64,000 nucleotides of DNA, taken from assembly GCA_946122785.1 (NCBI GenBank), contig CAMGYJ010000006.1, positions 69,255,676 through 69,319,675 on the forward strand. Reading direction: 5' to 3'. The translations under genes were made by a program, and so were the position numbers. Source of the stretch: Linum tenue. Lineage: Eukaryota; Streptophyta; Magnoliopsida; Malpighiales; Linaceae. Shown here piece after piece: positions 55,339-64,000 of the stretch (within the stretch, counting starts at the first letter, position 1; every line of letters begins with the position of its first letter). A model generated the notes under the pieces. That model did no database searches and was not told where the DNA came from. It was given only the letters and a program-made list of their open reading frames with translations.

Positions 55339-55520
55339 TGTATCCACACGTTAGATGAACTGGATAAGGTGACAAATATGTGCAAACACTTAACTGAAAT
55401 AGAACAACAAAAATTTACGAGTTGGAATTGTTAGTTTCCTGGGAAGTTACCTTGAGAAAATTGAGTGATACGGACCATGGTTGTGGAGCTGGTCAACCAA
55501 CTTCAATAGTTTGTACCTGA

Positions 55521-56204
55521 AATATGGGAAGTCATAAGTAGTGTTGATGCTTCATCATGTTCGAAACTCAAAGGCCAGATTCAAGGAAAAGTAAAAAGGC
55601 TATGCAATCACCAGTAAGTCTAGCAAAATAAAAGAGAAAATTATCAATGTCGCTCCAGTCTGCATCTCCTCCCACAAAATGAAACAGAAAATCATTAGTA
55701 GTCCACATCAATAAATAAAAGAGACAGGTAACATGAAGAACTGTTAACAAATTTTCCCGTAGGTATGCTTCAATCACCGCTGGAAAACAAGATAGAAAGC
55801 GCATTTGTAGGAGGCAGCTTCTGACCCTGCTCCACGATTCAAACTAGGAGCCAATGCCAGGATTAGGCTACCGAAACTGAACACGGTTCATGTAGAAAGG
55901 GATGAAGGCTATGTCAGTTGATGCAATACTAATCGAAATGACAAAACATGCTCAGCAATACACAGCTGTAGCTATCCTTAAATCTGCCTCGTTTCTATAG
56001 TAGTTGTTCTAAGTAGTTTAGCTACCAACCAAACGACCAACCATTTGCAGTCTTTGCAGACTTTATGGCTAGATATTCCTACTTAATCTCTTTGTGACTC
56101 AACGTTCGCTCTCTTTGGCTAAAACAATCTCATATTGGATTAAGGACTTGGACTCCATGACAGAAAACTTTCATATTACAATTATGAAATCCTGACTGAG
56201 AATA
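55521..56204. other. Decayed host gene surroundings
   Basis: Probably upstream introns and exons of the ICME-like pseudogene on minus (splice-like signals exist), but no further conserved segment is identified with confidence. Confidence 0.3.
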
Positions 56205-56640
56205 AGAGAGTCTAAACTAGTACGAATTCTTTTAGAAATGTGTTGATGATCACAATCAACAATAAACATATTCTTCTAAAAAAACAAAAAACATATTCAT
56301 AAATTATCAGGGCGTAGCCAGAATTGATGACCAACTCAGGGAGGTGTTGTGAATCACTAAATATTGGGAATGTAAACTCTCCCGTTTGAGTAGAACCACT
56401 CAGCTCCTCTATGGGGTGCATTTCTTCCCCATGAACACCAACCTCAACATAACTTGTATTAAATTTCTTCCCCATGAACACCAACCTCAACATAACTTGT
56501 ATTAATGACGAGAATAAGAGAGCCTAAACTAGTACGAATTTTTTGAGAAATGTGTTGATGATCACGATCAACAATAAACATATTCTTCTAAAAAAACAAA
56601 AAACATATTCATAAATTATCAGGGCGTAGCCATAATTTCA
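56205..56640. repeat. Local direct duplication of about 310 bp period
   Basis: About 125 bp from 56206 (AAGAGAGTCTAAACTAGTACG) recur from 56515 with few changes. Within it, a 44-bp unit (TTCTTCCCCATGAACACC..) is repeated head-to-tail at about 56424-56466 and 56467-56509. The duplicated block includes the left end of the neighbouring MITE. Confidence 0.75.
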
Positions 56641-56929
56641 GGACCGGGTGGATCGGAAAAGAAAATTTATAATTAGTTTAAAAGTATTCGTTAAGTTAAT
56701 ACATATTTAGGGTATATAACTATTTTAAAGTTCAAATAGTTGGGATTTGATCCCAAATCCTCAAATATAAAAGCCAAATTTGCTTACCGTCAGACTACAA
56801 TGACATCTTATGGTATTGTGTCTGGTCGATTCTTACTTAAATTTTTTACTAAATATTCTTAAAATCTCATGGCCGAGACCATTTTGAGGGGCCAGGGCCC
56901 ACCTCAGATATAAGGTAGGTCCACCCCTA
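56620..56929. mobile_element. hAT-like MITE, 310 bp
   Basis: Starts CAGGGCGTAGCC and ends GGTAGGTCCACCCCTA. The flanking 8-mers TAAATTAT (56612-56619) and TAAATCAT (56930-56937) match at seven of eight. Ends of this CAGGGGCG-TAGCC type are common in plant hAT MITEs. Confidence 0.6.
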
Positions 56930-56950
56930 TAAATCATATTCAATTAAGTA

Positions 56951-58563
56951 GGGTTAATTGCATGGTTGGTCATTGAGATTACGAAAAACGTTCATGTTTG
57001 CTCACTGAACATATTTAAATCCAATTTTGGTCACTCAAATTAGTTAAATGGTTCAAGTTTGGTCACTCTCCATCTATTTCCGTTAACTCTAACTTACGTG
57101 GCAGTCAACTTTCATAGTTGACCGTTAAATACATGACATGACAATTAAAAATTATTAAAAAAATAAAAATAAAAACTTTTATAATTTCCACCTCATTATT
57201 ACATTCATAAAAAAAACCTAATATTTTTTCTACACACCCCATACCCGACCCAACCTCACTACCACCAGAACGGCAAGAACACAACCTCCAGCCCGCGGGA
57301 GAGGAGAGGAAAGACTGCGGAGATGGAAATCAGTACCGAGAGCTTCCCGTAACTCTCAGCCGCAACCGCACCAAAAACGAAAACCACAAATCAGTGAGCT
57401 CCGAGTTCCGCCTATATCCTCCTAAAACCCTAGAATTCAAGACGGTGAATCGGAACGGTTCTCCCCCGTCCTCTCACTCGATCGAAGAAGAAAATGACGG
57501 GGAAAAGGAATACGGAGGAGAAGCCGAATCGAAGCCCAGAGCCGGTGCCGCAAGAGGAAGTAACTAGGAGAGGAGCCAAGGTTGGCGGCGTCAGCGCCAT
57601 CGCTGACCTTTCTGTTCTCTCACTCGTTAGAACAAACAAGGAGAGTAAGTGTTTGTTTGGGCTTTCTATCGACTGGAGCTTGTTAACGGGATGCATATAT
57701 TAATTTGGATCTTCTTTTCTCCCGTTTTTCTCTACAGACACTTGCTTCTGCCGGGTGGACACAAGCTAAGCAACCAGAACACAACCTCCCCCTAACCTTA
57801 GCTCGATCAACAGATCCGACATCGGATTAAACGTAGATCCGAAGCAGACATAGATCGTCGAACGGTTATCCATCAAATTGAGCCAATCGATGATTGAAGA
57901 ATCTTCTCCTCCGCTTCCGCCTCTGTCCAATTGGGCGCCGCTGGCTAGCTAGGGAAACGGGGCCGACGCACCAGATTTCCCCGTTCCCTCCTTCCCCTTT
58001 CTTCAACTCCTCAGTCCTCACCCGAAACTCGATCCGGATGACGGCTGGCTTCTTAGAGGTTGCCCTCGATATGAGTTGTTGCCGTAGAGAGGGAGTCGCC
58101 GAAGCTTATAATTGATTAGAAGTATCTAGATGTGGCGGCGGTTGAAATAGTAGCCGGACGCCGGAGTGGAGGATCGCTTGCTGCGGGCGAACGGAAGTAA
58201 TGCCGCCGCCGGAGGTTGTGTTCTGGTGGTGGTGAGGTTGGGTCGGGTAGGGTATTGGAGTGTGTAGAAAAGAAATTACGTTTTTTTTTTTTTTAATTTC
58301 TAATTTTTAATGAATGTAATATTGAGGTGAAAATTATAAAAAAAAATATTTTTTTAATAATTTTTTAATTGATATGTCACTTATTTAACGGTCAACTATG
58401 AAAGTTGACTGCCACGTAAGCTAGAGTTAACGGATTTGGACGGAGAGTGACCAAACTTGAACCATTTAAATAATTTGAGTGACCAAGATTGGATTTAAAT
58501 ATTTTCAGTTACCAAACATGAACGTTTTTTGTAATTTCAGTGACCAATCATGCAATTAACCCC
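56951..58563. mobile_element. Non-autonomous long-TIR MULE, copy 2
   Basis: Perfect terminal GGGTTAATTGCA/TGCAATTAACCC and TIRs of about 330-350 bp (56951-57297 against 58215-58563). The 9-bp duplication AATTAAGTA lies at 56942-56950 and 58564-58572. The interior (57300-58210) is GC-richer with short frames on both strands (for example 57494-57703 on +) but no transposase, and may derive from captured host DNA. Same family as 5927-7104. Confidence 0.9.
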
Positions 58564-58572
58564 AATTAAGTA

Positions 58573-58999
58573 TATGCATCATAACACAAATATACATTGA
58601 GCTTAACGAGGAATCGTTAACACCAAATAAAATTCCCCACATATAACCTAGGGTAAGAACAATCCTAGAGATTAGGGTTATAAATATAATATGCCCTTTA
58701 TTATGGCGTTTTATCAAACATGACCCTCTACGATTTTTTACGTCAAACATGCCCTGTACTTTGAGAAAATCATCATATAGCCCTTACCCAGTAGGCCAGT
58801 ACCCACCTTTGTCTCCCTTTGCAATACCCAAGCTTGCATCTGCTTCATTCGGTGGAAGTTAACAATTTTTGCCAGACTTCCACAAGGTCGTGGGTTTCGA
58901 TTTCGAAAACCCAAATTAAATGACCTTTTTGTGCCCTACCAATCTCCATCTTTCCTACCCACTCCTCTCTCCCTCTTCGTCTAAGTTCCAAATGCAGCA
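58573..58999. other. Intergenic
   Basis: No gene seen. CAAACATG-CC words repeat near 58717-58755, as in ends of some plant elements, but no partner is found. Confidence 0.4.
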
Positions 59000-59400
59000 T
59001 GTTATAAACGCGCTGCTACGGATCGGGAAATTGCCGGAATCGATAAAGCAAGAATACGAGAGCGAGAATCGAAAGAACACAGACACACGATTTACGTGGT
59101 TCACTAACACGATGTGTGTTAGCTAGTCCACGGGCGAGAGAGAGCCAGTTTCACTATATCGAGGATATTACAGATTACAGAGGAGTATGAGAAGTATTTA
59201 TAGTACTTCTCCATGTGGGTCTAAACCTAATCCAATCTGACAAAGGAAACGGTTACAGACCAGGCCCAGAACCCGAACCCAAATAACATTGAGACCCCCG
59301 ATTACCAGTCGTAGCGGCTGATAGTCCGATTCAAGTCACATCAACAAATCTCCACCTTGACTTGAATCCTCTTCCTCTGAAATCTCTGATGTACTCTGCT

Positions 59401-59457
<57 letters not shown>

Positions 59458-60167
59458 AATGCCCCGTAGGGCGGAGTCACCCACTCAAGACATTCAGCAA
59501 GTCCAAGCAGTGTTGGAACTTGCCATGTGGAACCGGCTTCATGAACATATCAGCAGGATTATCCGCGGTGTCAACCTTCTTCACCTTAATCCTCTTTTCT
59601 GTCCTCAAGAAATGATACCTCACGTCGATGTGCTTAGTCCTCTCATGGTGGACTTGATCCTTGGCCAAGCATATTGCACTCAGACTGTCGCAATACACCA
59701 CTGCTTGATCATGATGTAGACCAAGATCACCAACCAGTCCCTTCAACCATATTCCCTCCTTAGCCGCTTCTGTCAACGCCATATACTCTGCCTCAGTAGT
59801 AGACAATGTCACCGCCGACTACAGAGTTGCCTTCCAGCTCACTACAGAACTCCCAAGAGTGAATACATAACCGGTCATCGATCTTCTCGTGTCAACATCC
59901 CAAGCATAGTCCGAGTCAGAATACCCAGACACCAAGCACTCTGTATCACTTCCGAAGCTAATCCCCACATCAGGTGTACCCTTAAGGTACCAGAAGATCC
60001 TCTTCACAGCCTGCCAATGCTCCTTTCCAGGTTGTATCATAAACCTGCTGACAACACTAACAGCATGTGCAAGATCAGGTCTAGTGCATACCATAGCGTA
60101 CATCAAGCTACCTACTGCACTAGCATATGGGACTCTCGACATGTACTCCTTCTCAGCCTCTCACTGT
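59000..60167 (-). mobile_element. Copia remnant, 3' portion (pol end and 3' LTR)
   Basis: The 3' LTR is 59000-59346 (TGTTATAAAC..CACATCAACA). On minus, reverse transcriptase C-terminal (RVPYASAVGSLMYAMVCTRP, then DLAHAVSVVSRF) and RNase H ([29 protein letters not shown]) motifs follow in order. The frame has a TAG at 59819-59821 in place of the usual Gln before SAVTLS. The element is split by the solo LTR 60168-63783 and continues at 63789-64000 and beyond the window. Confidence 0.85.
59404..59453. repeat. (CT)n microsatellite
   Basis: About 24 CT units, lying between the copia 3' LTR and RNase H coding sequence. Confidence 0.95.
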
Positions 60168-63100
60168 TGTCGCAACCGTCCCCTCCGGGGGTCCGATGTC
60201 GTCGCGTCGGCTGTTTTTGGGAGTCGCCATCGATCTTACTTGGAGTGGATCGAACACTCTTCGGTTGGCTCTAACCTTAGGTCAGAACCAAGATATGGTC
60301 TGCGATTAAGAGATATGGGTTCGGGAGTACGGTTACGTGTGGGGAAGTGAAATCACACCCCACAACGCCCTAAATCGGTACTGCTTAAGTTGATAAGTTT
60401 TATATGTGTTGGGTGTATTTTAATAATTATTGTGTATTTTTGGGTCCCTCTGGACCATTAAATAATTTTAACGTATTATTTGTAATTTAATTATACGTCC
60501 ACTGACGTACGATCCAAAGATAAAAGTTAATTGGTTAGTTGGACTCGAACCTTATCGGTTGCCTACGTACCCGTTAGACGGGATCAAAGTCCACGTAGTT
60601 CGTTTGGACTTTGATAGTTTAATTGTGACCTTTTCACCACGTTCCACTGAACGTAATTCTCGTATTATAATTTTGTTAATAAAACTTCATTTAGATTATT
60701 ATGAGGTTGCTAACGTGAAAGTAATAATTTGGACATTAGGAAGAGATTCGATGTATCAGAAAAAGAAGCAAAACTAACTTAATCCGCATACAACATTTCG
60801 TATTAAGAACTTTAAACGAATAAAAGTAAACGGGATGGTCAAAGTTAAGCATGTTGGACCAACAGCCCAACTGGTTAACTTGCTAAACCTGTACTTGAAT
60901 TCGAGTGACGAGGGTTCGAAACCCAGCCACACCATTTTTGATCCGTCGTTTTTAATTCAGAGGCGGGGGAGGGGTATTTTCGTAAGTTCTCAAAAACGCG
61001 GTGGCTGGGCTGAGGAATTGGCGATAAACCCTAGGGGCATTCTAGTCCTTTTCAAACGCCTACTATAAAAGGTCTCTAAAAAAAAAACCCTAAACCTAAA
61101 TCGGCTGTAGCAGCCGCCTCTCTCTCGATCCTTCCCATCTCTCGAGTCTCTCTCTTCTTCCAGAACCAAAGAACGGCGACTTCTTCTCTCTCTCGCCTCT
61201 CTCAATTTTCTGCTTCTTTCTCATTCCATTCACCGGAAAACGACGACGAAACTCTCTTCCTTCTCGCCCCTCCAGCCGGCGAAACGACCCGAAGACAACC
61301 CTCTTCTCTCTCTCTCGTTCTGCCTTCTTCTTTCTCACTCGCCATTCACTGCCTCTCCGTGACGGCGACGGGCATGGCGGCGGAACCTCGTCGGCGACGA
61401 TCGATCGAGGTAGGGTCAACTTGCATGTCGGCTTCTTAGGGTATTTTTTGTTTTATTTATGATTCTGATCTGGATTTGTGTTTATTTTGGATTTTATGAG
61501 GTTGGTTTCGGACGAGAGGGAAAGAAGGGCGGCGAACCTTTACTGCCGGCGACAAGAACTGTGACACCGATTTGGCCCTTCGGTGAGTTCCTTTATTTGT
61601 TTCGATTTTCCTAGGTTAGATGGGTTTTATTAATTTGGACTGCGGTTTATCCATTTCTACTCTTCGATTCTGATTCTAGAGGGACTCTGATCTGTTCTTT
61701 TTGTGTATTTTTTTTATGGATTCTGATCTCTACCGAGGGAAGGGAGGAGAAACGGAAACCGGCAGCGGCCCGGCCTGCACCAGAACCGATGGCAGGGGTT
61801 CGGTTTCGGTAAGTTTCTCTTTAATTTTTTTGTTCTGGGTTTTTCATTAAATTCGGATTCTGGGTCCTAAATAGTTAGGAATCAATTTCTTAATCTGCGG
61901 GCTGCATTGGTGTTTTATGGTCAAATTTAGTAAATCGTTTGTTTTGCTGGGTTTATTAACTATGAAATGATTTTAAGATAGATAAAAACCACAGCCTCTG
62001 CTTGTGATTTCTGAATAATTTTAGATAACCGAAAATCACAGCCTCTGCTTGTGATTCTAGAATGAAAGAAAAAAAGTTGTTCTTGATGGGGTTTATCTAG
62101 CAAAAGTTTTATCAGGATTACCAATGAAAAACCAATGTTTGATAAACTTGAAAACTATTCAAAGCTAACTGAAAGTCTTAGCCATTGCTAATGATTTCAT
62201 ATTTGAAGAAACTATTGTAGTATGCGTTGGTTTCATATGTTTTGTATTGTAGAAAGTTTGTGTTCCTGATTCTTATACTGTACTTTAAGGATGATAGAAA
62301 AAGACATAGCCTCTACTTAGGACCTTGTCTTTAAAACAAAAGGTTCTATTATAAGATATGATCGGATTTGGAGGTGTTCCCTAGAAAACGAAAGAAAATG
62401 TCTTTTCTATGATAGCCTCCTAAAACAGAGTTTGTAATGAATCTGAGTCTGTTATTTTTTTGCTATTATCATGAGGATTGGCAATGGATTCTCTTGTTGG
62501 GAATTCAACTATGCTTGAACTAGAGGGACGTACTCATCTTTAGGACTAACTTATTACAGATCATAACAGGGAATACGGCTCATATATATATATAATAAGT
62601 GCAAAATACAAAGGTGATTCACATCTAAATTATCACTAAGATGTGTTAGCAAAGCATATGTAGATCAGGTTAGTAAAGGTATGTTTACATGAGTTTGTTT
62701 AAAACGAGAAAATGTTGATGTAAGCTAGATTGGATTTCCTAACGAGCATCGGTTATAGATCTATCATGGACATTCATTTATGCTTTCAGTTACGTTTATC
62801 ATGAAGAGATGAATGATTTACTCTTGTGAAACGATTAAATATGTGGTGTTTTTGGATCTGAGAGATACTAACCTGGAACTGTGAAGTGTGGTCCTTTGTG
62901 ATTTGAATATGATTGCTTGCTGCCCCCTTTTGATCTTTCTGCCTGGGTTTATGCCGAGTTTCTCCTTGGTGCTGCTCCTCTTTGATCTTCTAATACTGCT
63001 TTTTTCTCTTGTCAATGCTTGCTGCTGTTTTTCTGTCCTTTTTTTCTCTATCTCCCCCTTTTGGGACCGAGACCCACCTCCAATATATATTGGCCTCTTT

Positions 63101-63783
63101 TACTATTCATTTTGGTGTGTTGTCAATTGTTTGGTCGGTTTGCAGAAGAGCTATCCGTTTTTCTCCTTTCAAGAAAAGGCAGTAATCATTGTTGGTCTTT
63201 GGGATGAGATAAGGTTGTAAGAAGTCGGTTGATCCAAGTTGACCGAAGCTGATCCGTTGACTTTGTTTGACTGGGCTGGTTGACTTGTGGACTGGGCCGA
63301 AAATTATGGGCCTGGATTGGGTTTATGGTTTGAGAATTGGGCTGCTGGTGTGGGTTTGTTTCTGATAGTTTTCTTTTTTTCAATGTATAATTACTAAGTG
63401 TATCTTAAAGTTTATAAATTGTAATTTGTAGTTACACATTTATTTATTTATTTATTTATGTTATTGCCTTCAGAAATAGATGATCATTGCATGTATTGCT
63501 CAAACATTCAATTGATCCTTCCAGCCCAATTTGTTTGCTTCTCCAATTTTAAACCATATCCAAACTTCTAATCAACGTTTCCCATACCATTGATTACTAC
63601 CATTCGTCCATTTGACCACCTTTAGACCAACTGTAAACCGAATACAATTATATTAGTATAGGTTGTGACAGCACACTATGTTATTCTAAATAAAGCAAAT
63701 TTTACTTGACTTTTCTTTTTAAGTTGGATACTCTTTTGAGTTTTGAGCAGGATGGTTGCTCCGGACAAAATGTGGTGTCTACA
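60168..63783 (+). mobile_element. Large solo LTR (Tat/Ogre-like gypsy), 3.6 kb
   Basis: TGTCGCAACCGTCCCC..GTGTCTACA with TG..CA ends and a perfect 5-bp duplication ACTGT at 60163-60167 and 63784-63788. No internal primer site, gag or pol is seen and the ends are not repeated inside, so it reads as a solo LTR. Size and ends resemble Tat/Ogre-type LTRs (inference). A promoter-like CTATAAAAGG lies at about 61063, followed by a pyrimidine-rich leader. Short open frames inside have no recognised domain. Confidence 0.7.
61064..61072 (+). promoter_or_regulatory. TATA box inside the solo LTR
   Basis: TATAAAAGG followed by an A-rich then CT-rich leader, about 900 bp into the LTR; presumably the U3/R promoter. 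Confidence 0.5.
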
Positions 63784-63788
63784 ACTGT

Positions 63789-64000
63789 GGTGCATACGCT
63801 GAGGATAGATGAACATTTGAAGCACTAGGAGTATTTAAGGGTTTTGCTGAAGACATGCCAAACCTCGACAGTATCTTCTGGATGTAGCTCTTCTGTGACA
63901 AGAAAAGCTTCTTCTTCGACCTGTCCCTGTAAATCTCCATACCCAAGATCTTCTGAGCAGCTCCCAAATCCTTCATCTCAAACTCAGCACTGAGAAGCCC
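63789..64000 (-). pseudogene. Copia reverse transcriptase fragment (continues off window)
   Basis: On minus MKDLGAAQKILGMEIYRDRS and SQKSYIQKILSRFGM, the RT segment (D-G-----LG-EI, Q--Y---IL--F-M) that lies just upstream of RVPYASAVGSLMYA in copia polyproteins. The latter is found at about 60140 on the other side of the solo LTR, so the two pieces are one gene split by the insertion. The remaining polyprotein and 5' LTR are outside the window. Confidence 0.85.

Larger units (their letters stand above)
52055..55516 (-). pseudogene. Isoprenylcysteine methylesterase (ICME)-like pseudogene
   Basis: On minus, exon 55516-55451 (66 nt, CAG acceptor, GTAACT donor) encodes YKLLKLVDQLHNHGPYHSIF, matching the ICME segment YNL-NLVDHFH-RGLYRSIF. 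Next, across a retrotransposon insertion, 52346-52150 encodes IMKCEESLHKLSPEVRLKD, a stop (TAA), then LSPIILFHGTADRSMSS, matching ICME SPEVRLKD and PPIILFHGTADYSIPS. ICME enzymes are membrane alpha/beta hydrolases that demethylate prenylated proteins. The HGTAD segment carries the catalytic Asp region. The stop, the 3-kb insertion and the loss of the HTD segment downstream show it is dead. More exons probably lie right of 55520 but are not recognised. Confidence 0.65.

Noticed and set aside
61100..62900. Exon-like segments with GGTAAG/TGCAG signals inside the large solo LTR
   Set aside because: No conserved protein motif, and the whole region lies between LTR ends with an exact target duplication.
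1..64000. CRISPR array, bacterial operons, tRNA or rRNA genes
   Set aside because: Plant nuclear sequence; no spaced direct repeats of CRISPR type, and no tRNA or rRNA gene recognised by eye. Only tRNA-complementary primer sites of retroelements were seen.

Overview
The window is plant nuclear DNA, almost certainly from a eudicot. The genes have short introns with GT..AG ends, the pseudogenes match plant families (isoprenylcysteine methylesterase, STRUBBELIG-type LRR kinase), and most of the 64 kb is plant transposable elements: Ty1/copia, Ty3/gypsy, MULE, hAT, PIF/Harbinger, CACTA, Helitron and LINE. Species is not claimed. All matches were made by eye from recalled family features; no database search was run.

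Layout. 1-2.2 kb: an unrecognised multi-exon gene on +. 3.2-3.6 kb: the one clear, intact host gene, a small two-helix membrane protein on -, with a G-box upstream. 4-11.3 kb: intergenic DNA with a LINE endonuclease fragment, a long-TIR MULE and four MITEs of hAT type. 10.9-14.4 kb (unit A) and 16.2-32.7 kb (unit B) are diverged copies of one segment. Unit A is split by a hAT MITE and by a Pack-MULE-like element carrying an LRR-kinase fragment. Unit B is split by a Helitron that itself contains a young copia element, and 26 bp further on by an 8.2-kb MULE. That MULE has two convergent genes: a mudrA-type transposase with one frameshift, and an apparently intact six-exon gene for a plant mobile domain (PMD) protein. 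33.4-38.45 kb: eighteen copies of a 288-bp tandem repeat, abutting the RNase H region of a 5'-truncated chromodomain gypsy element (to 40.5 kb). 41-42.7 kb: LINE RNase H remnant and a CACTA end. 42.7-49.8 kb: an Athila-like element with LTRs, tRNA-Asp-type primer site, gag and protease, but no reverse transcriptase or integrase.

49.8-55.5 kb: two neighbouring host pseudogenes on -, a STRUBBELIG-like LRR kinase and an ICME-like methylesterase. They are broken by a poly(A) retroposon, a solo LTR, and a young 3.0-kb LTR element whose only ORF begins with an HSP20-like (alpha-crystallin) domain. 56.2-58.6 kb: a small duplication, a hAT-like MITE and a second long-TIR MULE. 59-64 kb: a copia remnant split by a 3.6-kb solo LTR.

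The two most interesting systems are the MULE pairing a transposase with a PMD gene from opposite TIR promoters (23978-32212) and the HSP20-domain LTR retrotransposon (52347-55338). Exact target-site duplications mark most insertions, so the order of nesting can be read directly.
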